Below are positions 50,128 to 59,754 of a stretch of DNA of 64,000 nt, one piece after another. The notes beneath the pieces are model-generated. The model saw nothing but the letters and a program-made list of their open reading frames with translations, was not told the origin of the DNA and searched no databases. Position numbers and translations under genes: made by a program. The stretch lies in assembly GCF_001425865.1 (NCBI RefSeq), contig NZ_LMDS01000005.1, positions 504,209 to 568,208 on the forward strand, given 5' to 3'. The DNA is from Rhizobacter sp. Root404 (GTDB lineage Bacteria > Pseudomonadota > Gammaproteobacteria > Burkholderiales > Burkholderiaceae_C). The first letter of the stretch is position 1, and each line of letters starts with the position of its first letter.

Positions 50128-53100
50128 CGACCCGGGCCGCCTACCTCGCCGACGGCCGGCCGATAGCCCGCGACGCCTTCTACGCGCTCGCCTGCGACCC
50201 GCGGCGCAGCGTCGTCGTCGAGGCCTGTGCCGGCGCCGGCAAGACCTGGATGCTGGTCTCGCGCATCCTGCGCGCCTTGCTCGACGGCGCGCAGCCTCAC
50301 GAGATCCTGGCCATCACCTTCACCCGCAAGGCCGCCGGCGAGATGCGCGACCGGCTCAACGAATGGCTGCGCGCGTTCGGCGCCGGCGCGAGCGAGGCGG
50401 TCCGCGTGCGCGCCTTGGTGGAGCGCGGCCTGTCGCCGGCCGACGCCGAGCGCCTCGCGCCCCAGCTCGCCACCCTGCACGCGCGCCTGCTGGCGGGCGG
50501 GCGCACGGTCGAGATCCGCACCTTCCACGCCTGGTTCTCGCAGTTGCTGCGGGCGGCGCCGCTGGAATTGCTCGACGAGCTCGGCCTGCAGCAGGACATG
50601 GAGCTGATCGAGGACCCGGCCGACCACCGTGGCGAGGTGTTCCGCCGCTTCCATGCGGCCGTGCTGGCCGAGCCGGCGCTGCGCGCCGACCACGCGGCGC
50701 TGATCGCGCGGCGCGGGCGCTCCCAGACGCGCAAGTGGCTCGAGACGGCGTGGGACAAGCGCGTCGAGTTCGAGCTCGCCGACGCCGCCGGTGTGCTCGA
50801 GGAAAGCGTCCCGGCGCCGCAGGTCCACCTCGACGGCTCGCATCCGGCACAGGCGCTGCTCGGTGCCGCATGGGAGGCGACGTTGCGCGACCTGGAGCGT
50901 GCGCTCGGCCTCGGCGGCGCGCGCGCCAGGGATGCCGCCACCAGCCTTGCGCTCGCGCTCGCGGCGAGCGAAGCGCAGGCCCGCTTCGAGCACGCCTGGG
51001 CCGCGCTGTTCACCGAGAAGGGCACGCCGCGCAAGCAGCTCGGGCAAATCGCCGAACTGCTCGGCGTGCAGACCGAACTCGAAGCCATCGCGGCGCAGAT
51101 CCACCAGCTCGACTGCCACGTCGAGCACCTGCGCATGGTGCGGCTCGGCCGCGTGCTGCTGGCCGAGTTCGCGCGCTACAAGCAGGGCCGGGGGCTGGCC
51201 GACATGTCCGACCTGGAGCGCTGCGGTCTCGCGCTGCTGCGCGACGCGACGCTCGCGGGCTGGGTGCAGGAGCGCCTCGATGCGCGCATCCGCCACGTCC
51301 TGATCGACGAGTTCCAGGACACCAGCCCGCTGCAGTGGCACGCACTGCATGCCTGGCTCGCGGCCTACGCCGGTGCCGGCGGCGGCGCGAGCGGGCAGCG
51401 GCCGCCGGGCGTGTTCATCGTCGGTGACCCGAAGCAGAGCATCTACCGCTTCCGCCGCGCCGAGCCGCGCGTGTTCGAGGCCGCGCGCCGCTTCGTCGTC
51501 GAGGCCCTCGGCGGCAGCATGCTCGCCTGCGACCACACGCGGCGCAACCGGCCCGAGGTGCTGGCGGCGTTGAATGCCGTGTTCGACCAGGCCCAGCGTG
51601 GCGGGGAGTTCGACGGCTTCCGGCCGCACACGACCGAGCTGGACGCCGACGCGGCTGCCGGCGTGGCGCTGCTGCCGCGCGTGCCCCGGCCACCGCGCGC
51701 GGCGCGCGCCGCGAGCGACGACGACCAGCCGATGCTGTGGCGCGACACGCTGAGCGTGCCGCGCCACGAGCCCGAGGAGGTGCTGCGCGAGCGCGAAGCC
51801 GCGCTCGTCGCCGACGCGATCGCTCGCCTGGTGGCGGACGAGGGCGTCGCGCCCGGCGACATCTTCGTGTTGAGCCGCAAGCGCGAGTCGCTGCGCTTCG
51901 TCGCGCAGGCGCTGCGTGCGCGCCGCGTGCCGTATGCCGCGGTGGAGGAGACGGCGCTGATGGACGCGCCCGAGGCCCGCGATCTGGTGGCGCTGCTGGA
52001 CGCCCTGGCGTCGCCGCGGCACCGTCTCTCGCTCGCGCAGGCGCTGCGCAGCCCGCTCTTCGGCGCCAGCGACGCCGACCTGATCGCGCTGGCGCACCGT
52101 GCACTGGCCGAGCACCACGGCGACTGGTGGCAGGCGCTTCTCGGAGCGGAGGTGGACACCCGCCCCGCATTGCAACGCGCCCGCGCGCTGCTGCCGCGCT
52201 GGCGCGCGGCGGCGCGCACGCTGCCGCCACACGACCTGCTCGACCGCATCGTCCACGAGGGCGGGCTGCGCGAGCGCGTCGCGGCGACGGTGCCGCCGGT
52301 ACAGCGGGCCGCGGCGCTGGACACGATCGACGCCGTGCTCGCGCAGGCGCTGACGCTCGATGGCGCGCGCTACGCCACGCCCTACAACTTCGTCCGCGCG
52401 CTGCGCCGCCGCGCGATCAAGGCGGCGTCGCCCAGCCATGCCGATGCGGTGCAGCTGCTGACGGTGCACGGCGCGAAGGGGCTGGAGGCGCGGGTGGTGT
52501 TCGTGATGGACGCCGACCCCGAGCCGAAGAACCCTGAGACCGCCACGCTGCTGATCGACTGGCCGGTCGAGGCCGAGGCGCCGCGGCGTTGCGCGTTCGT
52601 CTACGCCGAATCGCAGTGCCCCCAGTCGCTGAAGGGCGTGCTCGCGGCGGAGCTGGACGCGCGGCAACGCGAGGAGCTGAACGGGCTGTACGTCGCGATG
52701 TCCCGCGCCAAGCAGCGGTTGGTGTTCAGCGCGACCGAACCGTTCCGTCGCGCCGGCGCGGCGCCGTGGTGGGCACGGGTCGAGCCGCTGGGCGACGCCT
52801 GGCCGATCGAACCGGCGCACACCGAGGCGGACGATTCGACGCTGCCGCCCGCCACGCTGCTGACCCTGGCCTTCGCGCCGCGACCGGCACCCGAACGCCG
52901 CCCGCCGCGCGCGCCGGACACCGACGCCACGCGGCTGGGCAAGGCGGTCCACCGCGCGCTGGAATGGGCCGCCGCGACCGGCGCCCACGCCGCCGACGAC
53001 ACGACATGGACCGAGCTCGCCCACGCTGCCGCGACCGAATTCGAGGCGCCCCCCGCTGCCGTCGCGGCGCTCGCCCGCACGATCCTGCGCAGTCCCGACG

Positions 53101-53384
53101 CGGCCCGTTTCTTCATCGGCCCGCAGCTCGCCTGGGCGGGCAACGAGGTGCCGGTGAGCGTGGACGGCGAAGCGCTGCGCATCGACCGGCTGGTGCGGCT
53201 CGACGAGCCCGGCGGCGCCACCTGGTGGGTGCTCGACTACAAGCTGTCCCACGCCCCCGAGCAACTCGACGAGTACCGCGTCCAGCTGCTGCGCTACCGG
53301 GCGGCCGTCCGCGGCGCGCAGCCTGGCGCGGGCGTGCGCTGCGCCTTCATCACCGGCAGCGGCGCGGTGCTCGAGATCGATTGA
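50124..53384 (+). CDS. UvrD/AddA-like helicase-nuclease
   Basis: A 1086-residue superfamily-1 helicase. Walker A is A-C-A-G-A-G-K-T (about residues 34-41), Walker B is V-L-I-D-E-F-Q-D-T-S, motif VI-type residues lie in Y-V-A-M-S-R-A-K, and a RecB-type nuclease motif (V-L-D-Y-K-L) is near the C terminus. This is the AddA arrangement, acting with the coupled AddB-like partner in double-strand-break end resection. The ATG overlaps the upstream stop (ATGA). Confidence 0.87.
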   Translation: MTTRAAYLADGRPIARDAFYALACDPRRSVVVEACAGAGKTWMLVSRILRALLDGAQPHEILAITFTRKAAGEMRDRLNEWLRAFGAGASEAVRVRALVERGLSPADAERLAPQLATLHARLLAGGRTVEIRTFHAWFSQLLRAAPLELLDELGLQQDMELIEDPADHRGEVFRRFHAAVLAEPALRADHAALIARRGRSQTRKWLETAWDKRVEFELADAAGVLEESVPAPQVHLDGSHPAQALLGAAWEATLRDLERALGLGGARARDAATSLALALAASEAQARFEHAWAALFTEKGTPRKQLGQIAELLGVQTELEAIAAQIHQLDCHVEHLRMVRLGRVLLAEFARYKQGRGLADMSDLERCGLALLRDATLAGWVQERLDARIRHVLIDEFQDTSPLQWHALHAWLAAYAGAGGGASGQRPPGVFIVGDPKQSIYRFRRAEPRVFEAARRFVVEALGGSMLACDHTRRNRPEVLAALNAVFDQAQRGGEFDGFRPHTTELDADAAAGVALLPRVPRPPRAARAASDDDQPMLWRDTLSVPRHEPEEVLREREAALVADAIARLVADEGVAPGDIFVLSRKRESLRFVAQALRARRVPYAAVEETALMDAPEARDLVALLDALASPRHRLSLAQALRSPLFGASDADLIALAHRALAEHHGDWWQALLGAEVDTRPALQRARALLPRWRAAARTLPPHDLLDRIVHEGGLRERVAATVPPVQRAAALDTIDAVLAQALTLDGARYATPYNFVRALRRRAIKAASPSHADAVQLLTVHGAKGLEARVVFVMDADPEPKNPETATLLIDWPVEAEAPRRCAFVYAESQCPQSLKGVLAAELDARQREELNGLYVAMSRAKQRLVFSATEPFRRAGAAPWWARVEPLGDAWPIEPAHTEADDSTLPPATLLTLAFAPRPAPERRPPRAPDTDATRLGKAVHRALEWAAATGAHAADDTTWTELAHAAATEFEAPPAAVAALARTILRSPDAARFFIGPQLAWAGNEVPVSVDGEALRIDRLVRLDEPGGATWWVLDYKLSHAPEQLDEYRVQLLRYRAAVRGAQPGAGVRCAFITGSGAVLEID

Positions 53385-53489
53385 CGGTCGGGCGGCCAAT
53401 CCAGTCATTTGGACGGTGTTGCGCCGCCTGATCGGTGCACTGGCACGGTGCGGCCCGGTTTCCAATTGGACAACTTCACGACCGTCCCG

Positions 53490-55370
53490 ATGGCCGCCAA
53501 CGCCTTGCCCCAATCCCCGGCTCACGCCAACCCGACCCGCGCGTTCGGCCGCTTCGAGCTGCGCCGCTTGCTCGGCAAGAGCGCCGGCACGATGGTCTGG
53601 CTCGCCCACGACCCCCGCAGCGGCGCCGAGACGATGCTCAGCCTGCCGCGCGTGCAGCCGACCGACGCGGCCGCGCTCGAACACTGGCAGCGCGACGTGC
53701 GCCTGGGCTCGCGCCTCGACCACCCGAACCTGGCGCTGGTCGCCGAGATCGGCGTGCAGGACCACTGGCCGTTCATCGCCGTCGAGCGCAGCCAGGGCAT
53801 CACGCTGAAGGAATGGCTGGCGCTGCACCCGAACCCGAAGCCGGCCGAGGTCGTTGGCTGGGTCACCGACCTGTTGCACGGCCTGGCGTTCGCGCACGAC
53901 GCGGGCGTGGCGCACCTCGACCTGCAACTGCACAGCCTGTTGATCGACGAACGCGGCGGGGTCAGCCTGATGGGGCTGGGCGTGGCTGGCGACGCCGCCC
54001 GCATGGCGCAGGAGGCCGCGCGCGGCCGCTCGATCGAACGCACGATGGCGATGGACCCCGGCGAACTGCGCGCGCGGCGCGCCGCCGCCGCGCGCGACCT
54101 GCTCGCCGCCGGCATCCTGCTGCAGCACCTGCTCACCGGCCAGCCGGTGCTCGACCAGCCCGACACCGCGCTCGTGATCGGCCGGATCGCGCCGCTCGGG
54201 CGCGAGCTGGTGCGCCTGCCGTGGAGCACGCCGCTGCCGATCCCGGAGGCGCTGCGCGCGATCGCCAACCGCTGCACGTCCGGCCAGGAGCGGCTGCGCT
54301 ACCAGAACACCCGCACCTTCCTCGGTGCGCTGACCGGCTGGCTGGACAGCCAGTCGGAAGAGGGCGGAGGGCCGATCGGCCTGCTGATCGACCGGCTCCA
54401 CAGCGTCGGCCACCTGCCGGCGCTGCCCGGCCTGGCCGCGCGGGTCGCCCGCGTGACCAACCTCGAAAGCCAGCGCACCGACGAGATCGCCGACCAGGTG
54501 CTGGACGACATGGCGCTCAGCTTCGAATTGCTGCGCACGCTCAACTCCGCGCAGGTACAGGGGACGCAGGTGCAGGGCAACGGCCCGGTGCTGACGCTGC
54601 GGCGGATCATCTCGCTGATTGGCGTCAACGGCGTGCGCCTGGCCGCGAACACGCTGCGCCCCTGGCCCGGCCCGCTGAACGAGACCCAGGCCGCCGCGCT
54701 GCAGGTCACGCTCGACCACGTGCGCCTGGCCGGCCAGACCGCGCAGGCGCTGCGACCCAAGGGTTACGACGCGCAGGTCGTCTACCTGATCGCGCTGCTG
54801 CAGAACCTGGGCCGGCTGATGCTGCGCTACCACTTCGCCGACGAGGCCGAGCAGATCGAGCAGCTGATGAAACCCGCGCTCGCGAACCGCGATGCACACG
54901 TTGCCGAGCAGCCCGGCCTGAGCGAGGAAGCCGCGTCCTGCGCGGTGATCGGGGTCGAGATCGAGGCGCTCGGCACCGCCGTGGGCCGCCACTGGGGTCT
55001 CGGCGACGACGTGATGCACATGGTGCGGCGCCTGCCGCGCGAGGCGCCGGTGCGTCGGCCGGATTCCGATGCCGAGGTGCTGCGCCTGACCGCCAGCGCC
55101 GCCAACGACGTGGTCGATGCCGTCGCGGCCGCCGGGAGCCCGACCGGGCCGCGCGCGCTCGCGGCGATCGGCCAGGTGGCGCAACGTTACGGGCGTGCGC
55201 TCGGCATCAACGCCCGCGATGTCGGCGACGCCTTGCAGGCCGCGCGCGAGGCGCTGCGCAAGGGCGTTCCGCTTCCCACGCCGCGCCGCGGCGACCTCGC
55301 CGCGGTGAAGGCCGACGCTGACGCGCCGGGCGCGACGGCCGGCGCTGCCGAGCCGGGCGCCGCGGCATGA
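53490..55370 (+). CDS. Predicted pseudokinase-HDOD signalling protein
   Basis: A 626-residue protein built like its downstream neighbour: an N-terminal kinase-like domain (about 18-285) and a C-terminal HDOD domain (about 297-500). The kinase motifs are lost: the ATP-binding Lys position reads S51 (E-T-M-L-S-L), HRDxKxxN reads H-L-D-L-Q-L-H-S (142-149), and DFG reads G-L-G (162-164). The glycine loop is also altered. Binding of ATP or phosphotransfer is therefore unlikely. HDOD domains usually scaffold signalling. The ATG at 53490 is the most likely start; GTG at 53448 is an alternative. It overlaps the next gene as ATGA. Confidence 0.8.
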   Translation: MAANALPQSPAHANPTRAFGRFELRRLLGKSAGTMVWLAHDPRSGAETMLSLPRVQPTDAAALEHWQRDVRLGSRLDHPNLALVAEIGVQDHWPFIAVERSQGITLKEWLALHPNPKPAEVVGWVTDLLHGLAFAHDAGVAHLDLQLHSLLIDERGGVSLMGLGVAGDAARMAQEAARGRSIERTMAMDPGELRARRAAAARDLLAAGILLQHLLTGQPVLDQPDTALVIGRIAPLGRELVRLPWSTPLPIPEALRAIANRCTSGQERLRYQNTRTFLGALTGWLDSQSEEGGGPIGLLIDRLHSVGHLPALPGLAARVARVTNLESQRTDEIADQVLDDMALSFELLRTLNSAQVQGTQVQGNGPVLTLRRIISLIGVNGVRLAANTLRPWPGPLNETQAAALQVTLDHVRLAGQTAQALRPKGYDAQVVYLIALLQNLGRLMLRYHFADEAEQIEQLMKPALANRDAHVAEQPGLSEEAASCAVIGVEIEALGTAVGRHWGLGDDVMHMVRRLPREAPVRRPDSDAEVLRLTASAANDVVDAVAAAGSPTGPRALAAIGQVAQRYGRALGINARDVGDALQAAREALRKGVPLPTPRRGDLAAVKADADAPGATAGAAEPGAAA

Positions 55371-57748
55371 TCGTCGGGCGGTTCGAACTCAAGCGTGTCC
55401 TCGGCGAGGGCGCGCAGGCGAGCGTGTGGCTCGGCTTCGACCGCCGCCTCGAGCGCGAGGTCGCCGTCAAGCTGATGCATCCGGAGGCCGCCGCCGATGC
55501 GCTGGCTGTCGGCGAGTGGCTGCGCGAAGCGCGCAGCGTCAGCCGGCTGACGCACCCGAACATCGTGCCGGTGTTCGAGGCGGACCTGCACGGCACCCAA
55601 CCGTACCTCGTGTTCGAGTACGTGCCGGGCCCGACGCTGGCGCAGCACCTGAAGGCGCGAGGTGCGCTGCCGGCCACCGAGGCCTGCTCGATGATGATGG
55701 GCGTGCTCGACGCGCTGCAGGCCGCGCACCTCGCCGGCATCGTGCACCGCGACCTGAAGCCCTCGAACATCCTGGTCGATGCGAGCGGCCGGGCGCGCGT
55801 GATGGACTTCGGCATCGCGGCCCGGCTCGACGATCCCGGCGCGCTCGACCAGATCGTCGGCACGCCGGGCTACATGTCGCCCGAGGCCACGCGCGGCGGC
55901 GCGCCGACCGCGGCGATGGACGTGTTCTCGGCCGGGCTGGTGCTGGTCGAGATGCTCAGCGGCGCCAAGCTCGTCGACGAGCGCGACCCGTACCGCGCGA
56001 TGCGCCGCATCGCGAACGAAGACCTTCGCCTGCCGGGCGACTTGTCGGAAGCCGACGACGCGCTGCGTGCGCTGCTGCGCCGCGCGCTCGAGCGCGATCC
56101 GGCGCGACGCTGGCCCAGCGCACAGGCGCTGCGCGACGCGCTGCAGGGCTGGCTCGCGCCGGCGCCGGCCTCGCCCGACGCCGTCCAGCCGGCGCCGGGA
56201 CAGAACGGCACGCTCGACTTCCTGTTGCGTCGCATGCGCCACAAGAGCGACTTTCCGGCGCTGTCGGATTCGGTGACGCGCATCCAGCGGGTCGCGAATT
56301 CCGAGAACGAAAGCCTGGCGAGCCTGTCGAGCGAGATCCTGAAGGACGTGGCGCTGACCAACAAGCTGCTGCGCCTGGTCAACACCGCCACCTACTCGAA
56401 CGCCGGCGGCAGCATCAGCACCGTGTCGCGCGCGGTCGCGCTGGTCGGCTTCGCCGGCATCCGCAATCTGGCGATGAGCCTGGTGCTGCTCGAGCACATG
56501 CACGACAAGGGCCACGCCAACCTGCTGAAGGAGGAGTTCCTGCGTTCGCTGATGGCCGGCATGCTGGCGAGCGAACTCGGCGGGCTGACGCGCTCCGGCG
56601 AGGAGGCCTTCATCGGCGCGATGTTCCAGAACCTCGGCCGGCTGCTGACCGAGTACTACTTTCCGGACGAGGCGCGCCAGGTGCGCGGCATCGTCGCCGC
56701 CGGCGGGCAGGGCACGGCGCCGGTCGTCGGCGAGGAGTCGGCCGCGGTCAGCGTGCTGGGCCTGAGCTTCGAGGCGCTCGGGCTGGGCGTGGCGCAGGCC
56801 TGGGGCCTGCCGGCCGCGCTGCAGGGCTGCATGCGCAAGCCGACCGGCGAGCCCCCGACGCGCGCGCCGCAGGATGCGATCGAGCGGCTGCGCTGGCTGA
56901 CCTTCACCGCGAACCAGATCACCGACGCGATCCTGCGCTGCGAGCCCGAACAGGCCAAGGCCAAGGTGGCCGACGTCGCGAAGCGCTATGCGCGCTCGCT
57001 CGGCATCGGCGCCGACGCCATCCAGGCGGCGGCCGAGACCGCACAGCAGCGCCTGGTCAGCATGGCGCAGGCGATGAATCTGCATGTCGGCGCCAAATCG
57101 CCCGCGCGGCGCCTGTTCGCGACGCCCGACGGCCACGAGGCCACCCTCGCGGTGCCGCGGGACGATTCGCTGGTGCCCCACGCGCTGCAGGCCACCGTCA
57201 CGCTCGAGCAGCAGCCGCCGCGCACGCCGCTGGACAACGCCGCCGAGGTGCTGGCCGCGGGCATCCAGGACATCACCAACACGATGGTCGAGAACTTCCA
57301 GCTCAACGATGTGCTGCGGATGATCCTCGAGACGATGTACCGGGCGCTCGGGTTCCGCCGCGTGGTGTTCTGTCTTCGCGACCCGCGCACCGAATCGCTG
57401 ACCGGCCGGTTCGGCCTGGGCGAAGGCGCCGAGGCGGTCGCCAAGGGCTTCAAGGTGCCGCTGAAGGCGGGCGGCGACCTGTTCGCGGCCGTCTGCATCA
57501 AGGGCGCGGACACCTTGATCGCCGACGCGACCGTAGCCCACATCGGCGCGAGGCTGCCGGCGTGGTACCGGTCCAGTGTCAACGCGCCGGCCTTCCTGCT
57601 GCTGCCGATGCAGATCAAGGGGGCGCCCTTCGCGCTGATCTATGCCGACAAGGCACAGCCCGGCGGCATCGCGCTCGGCGAGAAGGAGCTGTCGCTGCTG
57701 CGCACGCTGCGCAACCAGGCGGTGATGGCGTTCAAGCAGATCAGCTGA
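55367..57748 (+). CDS. Serine/threonine kinase-HDOD-GAF signalling protein
   Basis: A 793-residue protein. The eukaryotic-like kinase domain (about 1-265) is complete: G-E-G-A-Q-A-S-V glycine loop, V-A-V-K at K35, H-R-D-L-K-P-S-N (127-134), D-F-G at 147-149, and G-T-P-G-Y-M-S-P-E. An HDOD domain follows (about 281-490), then a GAF-like domain (about 620-790). It has no transmembrane segment. Translation is coupled to the upstream pseudokinase (ATGA). Substrates are unknown; the pseudokinase is an obvious candidate partner or target. Confidence 0.88.
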   Translation: MIVGRFELKRVLGEGAQASVWLGFDRRLEREVAVKLMHPEAAADALAVGEWLREARSVSRLTHPNIVPVFEADLHGTQPYLVFEYVPGPTLAQHLKARGALPATEACSMMMGVLDALQAAHLAGIVHRDLKPSNILVDASGRARVMDFGIAARLDDPGALDQIVGTPGYMSPEATRGGAPTAAMDVFSAGLVLVEMLSGAKLVDERDPYRAMRRIANEDLRLPGDLSEADDALRALLRRALERDPARRWPSAQALRDALQGWLAPAPASPDAVQPAPGQNGTLDFLLRRMRHKSDFPALSDSVTRIQRVANSENESLASLSSEILKDVALTNKLLRLVNTATYSNAGGSISTVSRAVALVGFAGIRNLAMSLVLLEHMHDKGHANLLKEEFLRSLMAGMLASELGGLTRSGEEAFIGAMFQNLGRLLTEYYFPDEARQVRGIVAAGGQGTAPVVGEESAAVSVLGLSFEALGLGVAQAWGLPAALQGCMRKPTGEPPTRAPQDAIERLRWLTFTANQITDAILRCEPEQAKAKVADVAKRYARSLGIGADAIQAAAETAQQRLVSMAQAMNLHVGAKSPARRLFATPDGHEATLAVPRDDSLVPHALQATVTLEQQPPRTPLDNAAEVLAAGIQDITNTMVENFQLNDVLRMILETMYRALGFRRVVFCLRDPRTESLTGRFGLGEGAEAVAKGFKVPLKAGGDLFAAVCIKGADTLIADATVAHIGARLPAWYRSSVNAPAFLLLPMQIKGAPFALIYADKAQPGGIALGEKELSLLRTLRNQAVMAFKQIS

Positions 57749-57858
57749 GCGTCGCGAAACCGCAAACCTCCATTCGCAGGGGTTCCAATCGGGCAACAAT
57801 TGGTTAAATTTCCGCCTGACCGCTCGCCCCCTGCCGGCAGCGGCACCGAGGAGCCCCG

Positions 57859-58095
57859 ATGCTGACTGCCGTTCTGTTGCTCGCCGCCGTGTTCGCCGCC
57901 TGGATCGGCGTCGACTGGTGGTTGACCCGCCGCGACGAACGACTCGAACGCGGCCGCGCCCAGTGGTCCGCCGCCGGCCCGAACCGCAGCTTCCACTCGA
58001 CGGCGTGGGAAGACACCGTGCCGCCGCTGGAGGTGCAGGAGCCGCCGCGCGCCGGAGCCGCGGCACCGCACGACCGCCGCCGCGCGACGGTCTGA
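57859..58095 (+). CDS. Small single-pass membrane protein of unknown function
   Basis: A 78-residue protein with one N-terminal hydrophobic helix (about 2-18), then a basic, Arg-rich tail and a Pro/Ala-rich C terminus. GAGGAG (57848-57853) sits 5 bases before the ATG, supporting translation. It lies between the kinase gene and the SRAP gene with a 110-bp gap upstream, and resembles no family I know. Confidence 0.55.
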   Translation: MLTAVLLLAAVFAAWIGVDWWLTRRDERLERGRAQWSAAGPNRSFHSTAWEDTVPPLEVQEPPRAGAAAPHDRRRATV

Positions 58096-58137
58096 CGCAG
58101 GCACCCGGCGGGGCGACGCGCTGCGAGAATCGGGCCG

Positions 58138-58833
58138 ATGTGCACCCGCTATGTCTCGCCCGATGCCGCCGCGATCGAACGGCACTGGCGCATCGACCGC
58201 CGCAACCCCTGGCGCGGCGGCGAGATCTTCCCGCAGCGGCCCGGTGCGTTCCTGCGCGCCGCGCGCGATTCGACCGAGTTCCAGCGCGAACTCGTCGTCG
58301 GGCAGTGGGGCCTGATCCCGTGGTTCGCGAAGACGCCGAGGCTGACCTATTCGACCTGCAACGCGCGCTCGGAAGAGCTGGCGTCGAAGGCCACCTTCAA
58401 GCAGCCCTGGGCGCGCGCGCAGCGCTGCATCATCCCGGCCGCCTCGTTCGACGAGCCGAACTGGGAGAGCGGCAAGAACGTCTGGTGGCGCTTTCGTCGC
58501 TCCGACGGCGCGCTGTGGGGCCTGGCCGGGCTGTGGAACGTCTGGACCGACCTCGCGACCGGCGAGATCCACGAGAGCTACACGATGCTCACCCTCAACG
58601 CCGACGCGCACCCGCTGATGCGCCGAATGCACAAGCCCGACCCGAAGCTCGCGTCCGACCGGCAGGACAAGCGCAGCGTGATCCCGATCGCGCCCGAGGA
58701 CACCGACCTCTGGCTCGCCGGCCCGCCCGAGCAGGCGGCCGGGCTGATCACGCTGACCGATGCGAGTGAATTCGACGCCGGGCCGGTCCATCCCATGGGG
58801 GTGCCGGCGCAGGGCGAACTGGGAGCGTCCTAG
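58138..58833 (+). CDS. SRAP-family (SOS response-associated peptidase-like, YedK/HMCES) protein
   Basis: A 231-residue protein of the YedK/HMCES family, which forms a DNA-protein crosslink with abasic sites in single-stranded DNA. The catalytic Cys2 follows the start Met, and the Asn (C-N-A-R-S-E) and Glu regions are present. The usual G-F-Y-E-W is S-F-D-E-P here and the usual H-x-R-M-P region reads A-H-P-L-M-R-R-M-H-K-P, a variant often seen in betaproteobacteria. It converges with the HprK-like gene, 51 bp apart. Confidence 0.85.
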   Translation: MCTRYVSPDAAAIERHWRIDRRNPWRGGEIFPQRPGAFLRAARDSTEFQRELVVGQWGLIPWFAKTPRLTYSTCNARSEELASKATFKQPWARAQRCIIPAASFDEPNWESGKNVWWRFRRSDGALWGLAGLWNVWTDLATGEIHESYTMLTLNADAHPLMRRMHKPDPKLASDRQDKRSVIPIAPEDTDLWLAGPPEQAAGLITLTDASEFDAGPVHPMGVPAQGELGAS

Positions 58834-58884
58834 CCAGAGGCTTGCGCGCGGCCTGGGTCAGGCGGTGCGCCGTTGTGGCCGCTC

Positions 58885-59748
58885 CTAACTGACAGGCACT
58901 TGTTCGCAGAACAGGTCACAGGTACGCGTCAGGTCGGCGGCTTCGAGCTCGAAGCATCGCATCCGAGACGCGGTTCGCAGAGCGACATCTAGACCCTGAT
59001 CAGGGTGGGCCAGCGCGTTCAGCGTCGCTGTGTACAGACGTGCACCCGCCTCTGCCGAACTCAGCCTTCGCAACGTCGGCGACGCGCGCAGACGGTCGTG
59101 GCGGACGAACACGAGGGAATCGATAGGGCAGAGCAGCATTCCTGATACGGGGATGGCTTCCGCGCCGATGCGCACTGTGTCTTTCAAATGGCGTACACCC
59201 GCGGCAGGTAGCGGATGCGAGGTCGGAGGCAAGCTCTTCAGACTCAATGCACGCGGATAGGGATGCACGCACAACGTGTCCACATCAATGGGGCTCAATT
59301 CATCGCTGAGATAATTGAAACCGCGATGCAAGAGACCCCAGGCAGTTGTTGACTTGCCGTCTCCCGACGCTCCCGCGAGCAAGTGGGCCCGCCCGGAACG
59401 TTCAAGGGCGGCCGCATGAATGAACAAGAGTTCGGGTCGCTTGAGTTGCAGTGATACGGTCAGGTCGTGCTCAAGTGCGTAGAGGACGTCGTCCCAGCCT
59501 TCGCATTCGACGCTGCGTTGCACCGGGCAAATCAGCTCTATCCGCCCGAAAGGATTCCGTCGCACCAGATAGGTTAGAGGCGGCGTGGAACCAGTTTCAC
59601 CGCCCCCACCACTGTCCCGAATGGCGGAGAAACAGAAGGCCAGCAATTCTGCTGCTTCGGCGTCGTCACATCGAATCGAAACATGCTGTCCGAGCGTCCT
59701 GAACGACAGCTCGCGAGCCACAGAAACGGAAGCCGCAACCAACCGCAC
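58885..59748 (-). CDS. HPr-kinase-like P-loop protein
   Basis: A 287-residue protein with an HprK-type P-loop G-A-S-G-D-G-K-S-T (126-134) preceded by a short, variable N-terminal domain and followed by a Ser/Asp-rich core. It lacks the N-terminal half of true HPr kinase, fitting the HprK-related kinases found beside PqqD-like proteins; relatives in lasso peptide clusters phosphorylate the precursor peptide. The start is uncertain: GTG at 59748, or TTG at 59751, only 3-6 bases after the peptide gene's stop. Codon use looks less G+C-rich than its neighbours. Confidence 0.7.
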   Translation of the reverse strand: MRLVAASVSVARELSFRTLGQHVSIRCDDAEAAELLAFCFSAIRDSGGGGETGSTPPLTYLVRRNPFGRIELICPVQRSVECEGWDDVLYALEHDLTVSLQLKRPELLFIHAAALERSGRAHLLAGASGDGKSTTAWGLLHRGFNYLSDELSPIDVDTLCVHPYPRALSLKSLPPTSHPLPAAGVRHLKDTVRIGAEAIPVSGMLLCPIDSLVFVRHDRLRASPTLRRLSSAEAGARLYTATLNALAHPDQGLDVALRTASRMRCFELEAADLTRTCDLFCEQVPVS

Positions 59749-59754
59749 CAAACG

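Noticed and set aside
50076..55184. A 1702-codon open frame on the minus strand
   Set aside because: It runs antisense to the AddA-like and pseudokinase genes, and its protein is a mix of Arg/Ala/Gly/His with no family pattern. Long antisense frames are expected at this G+C content.
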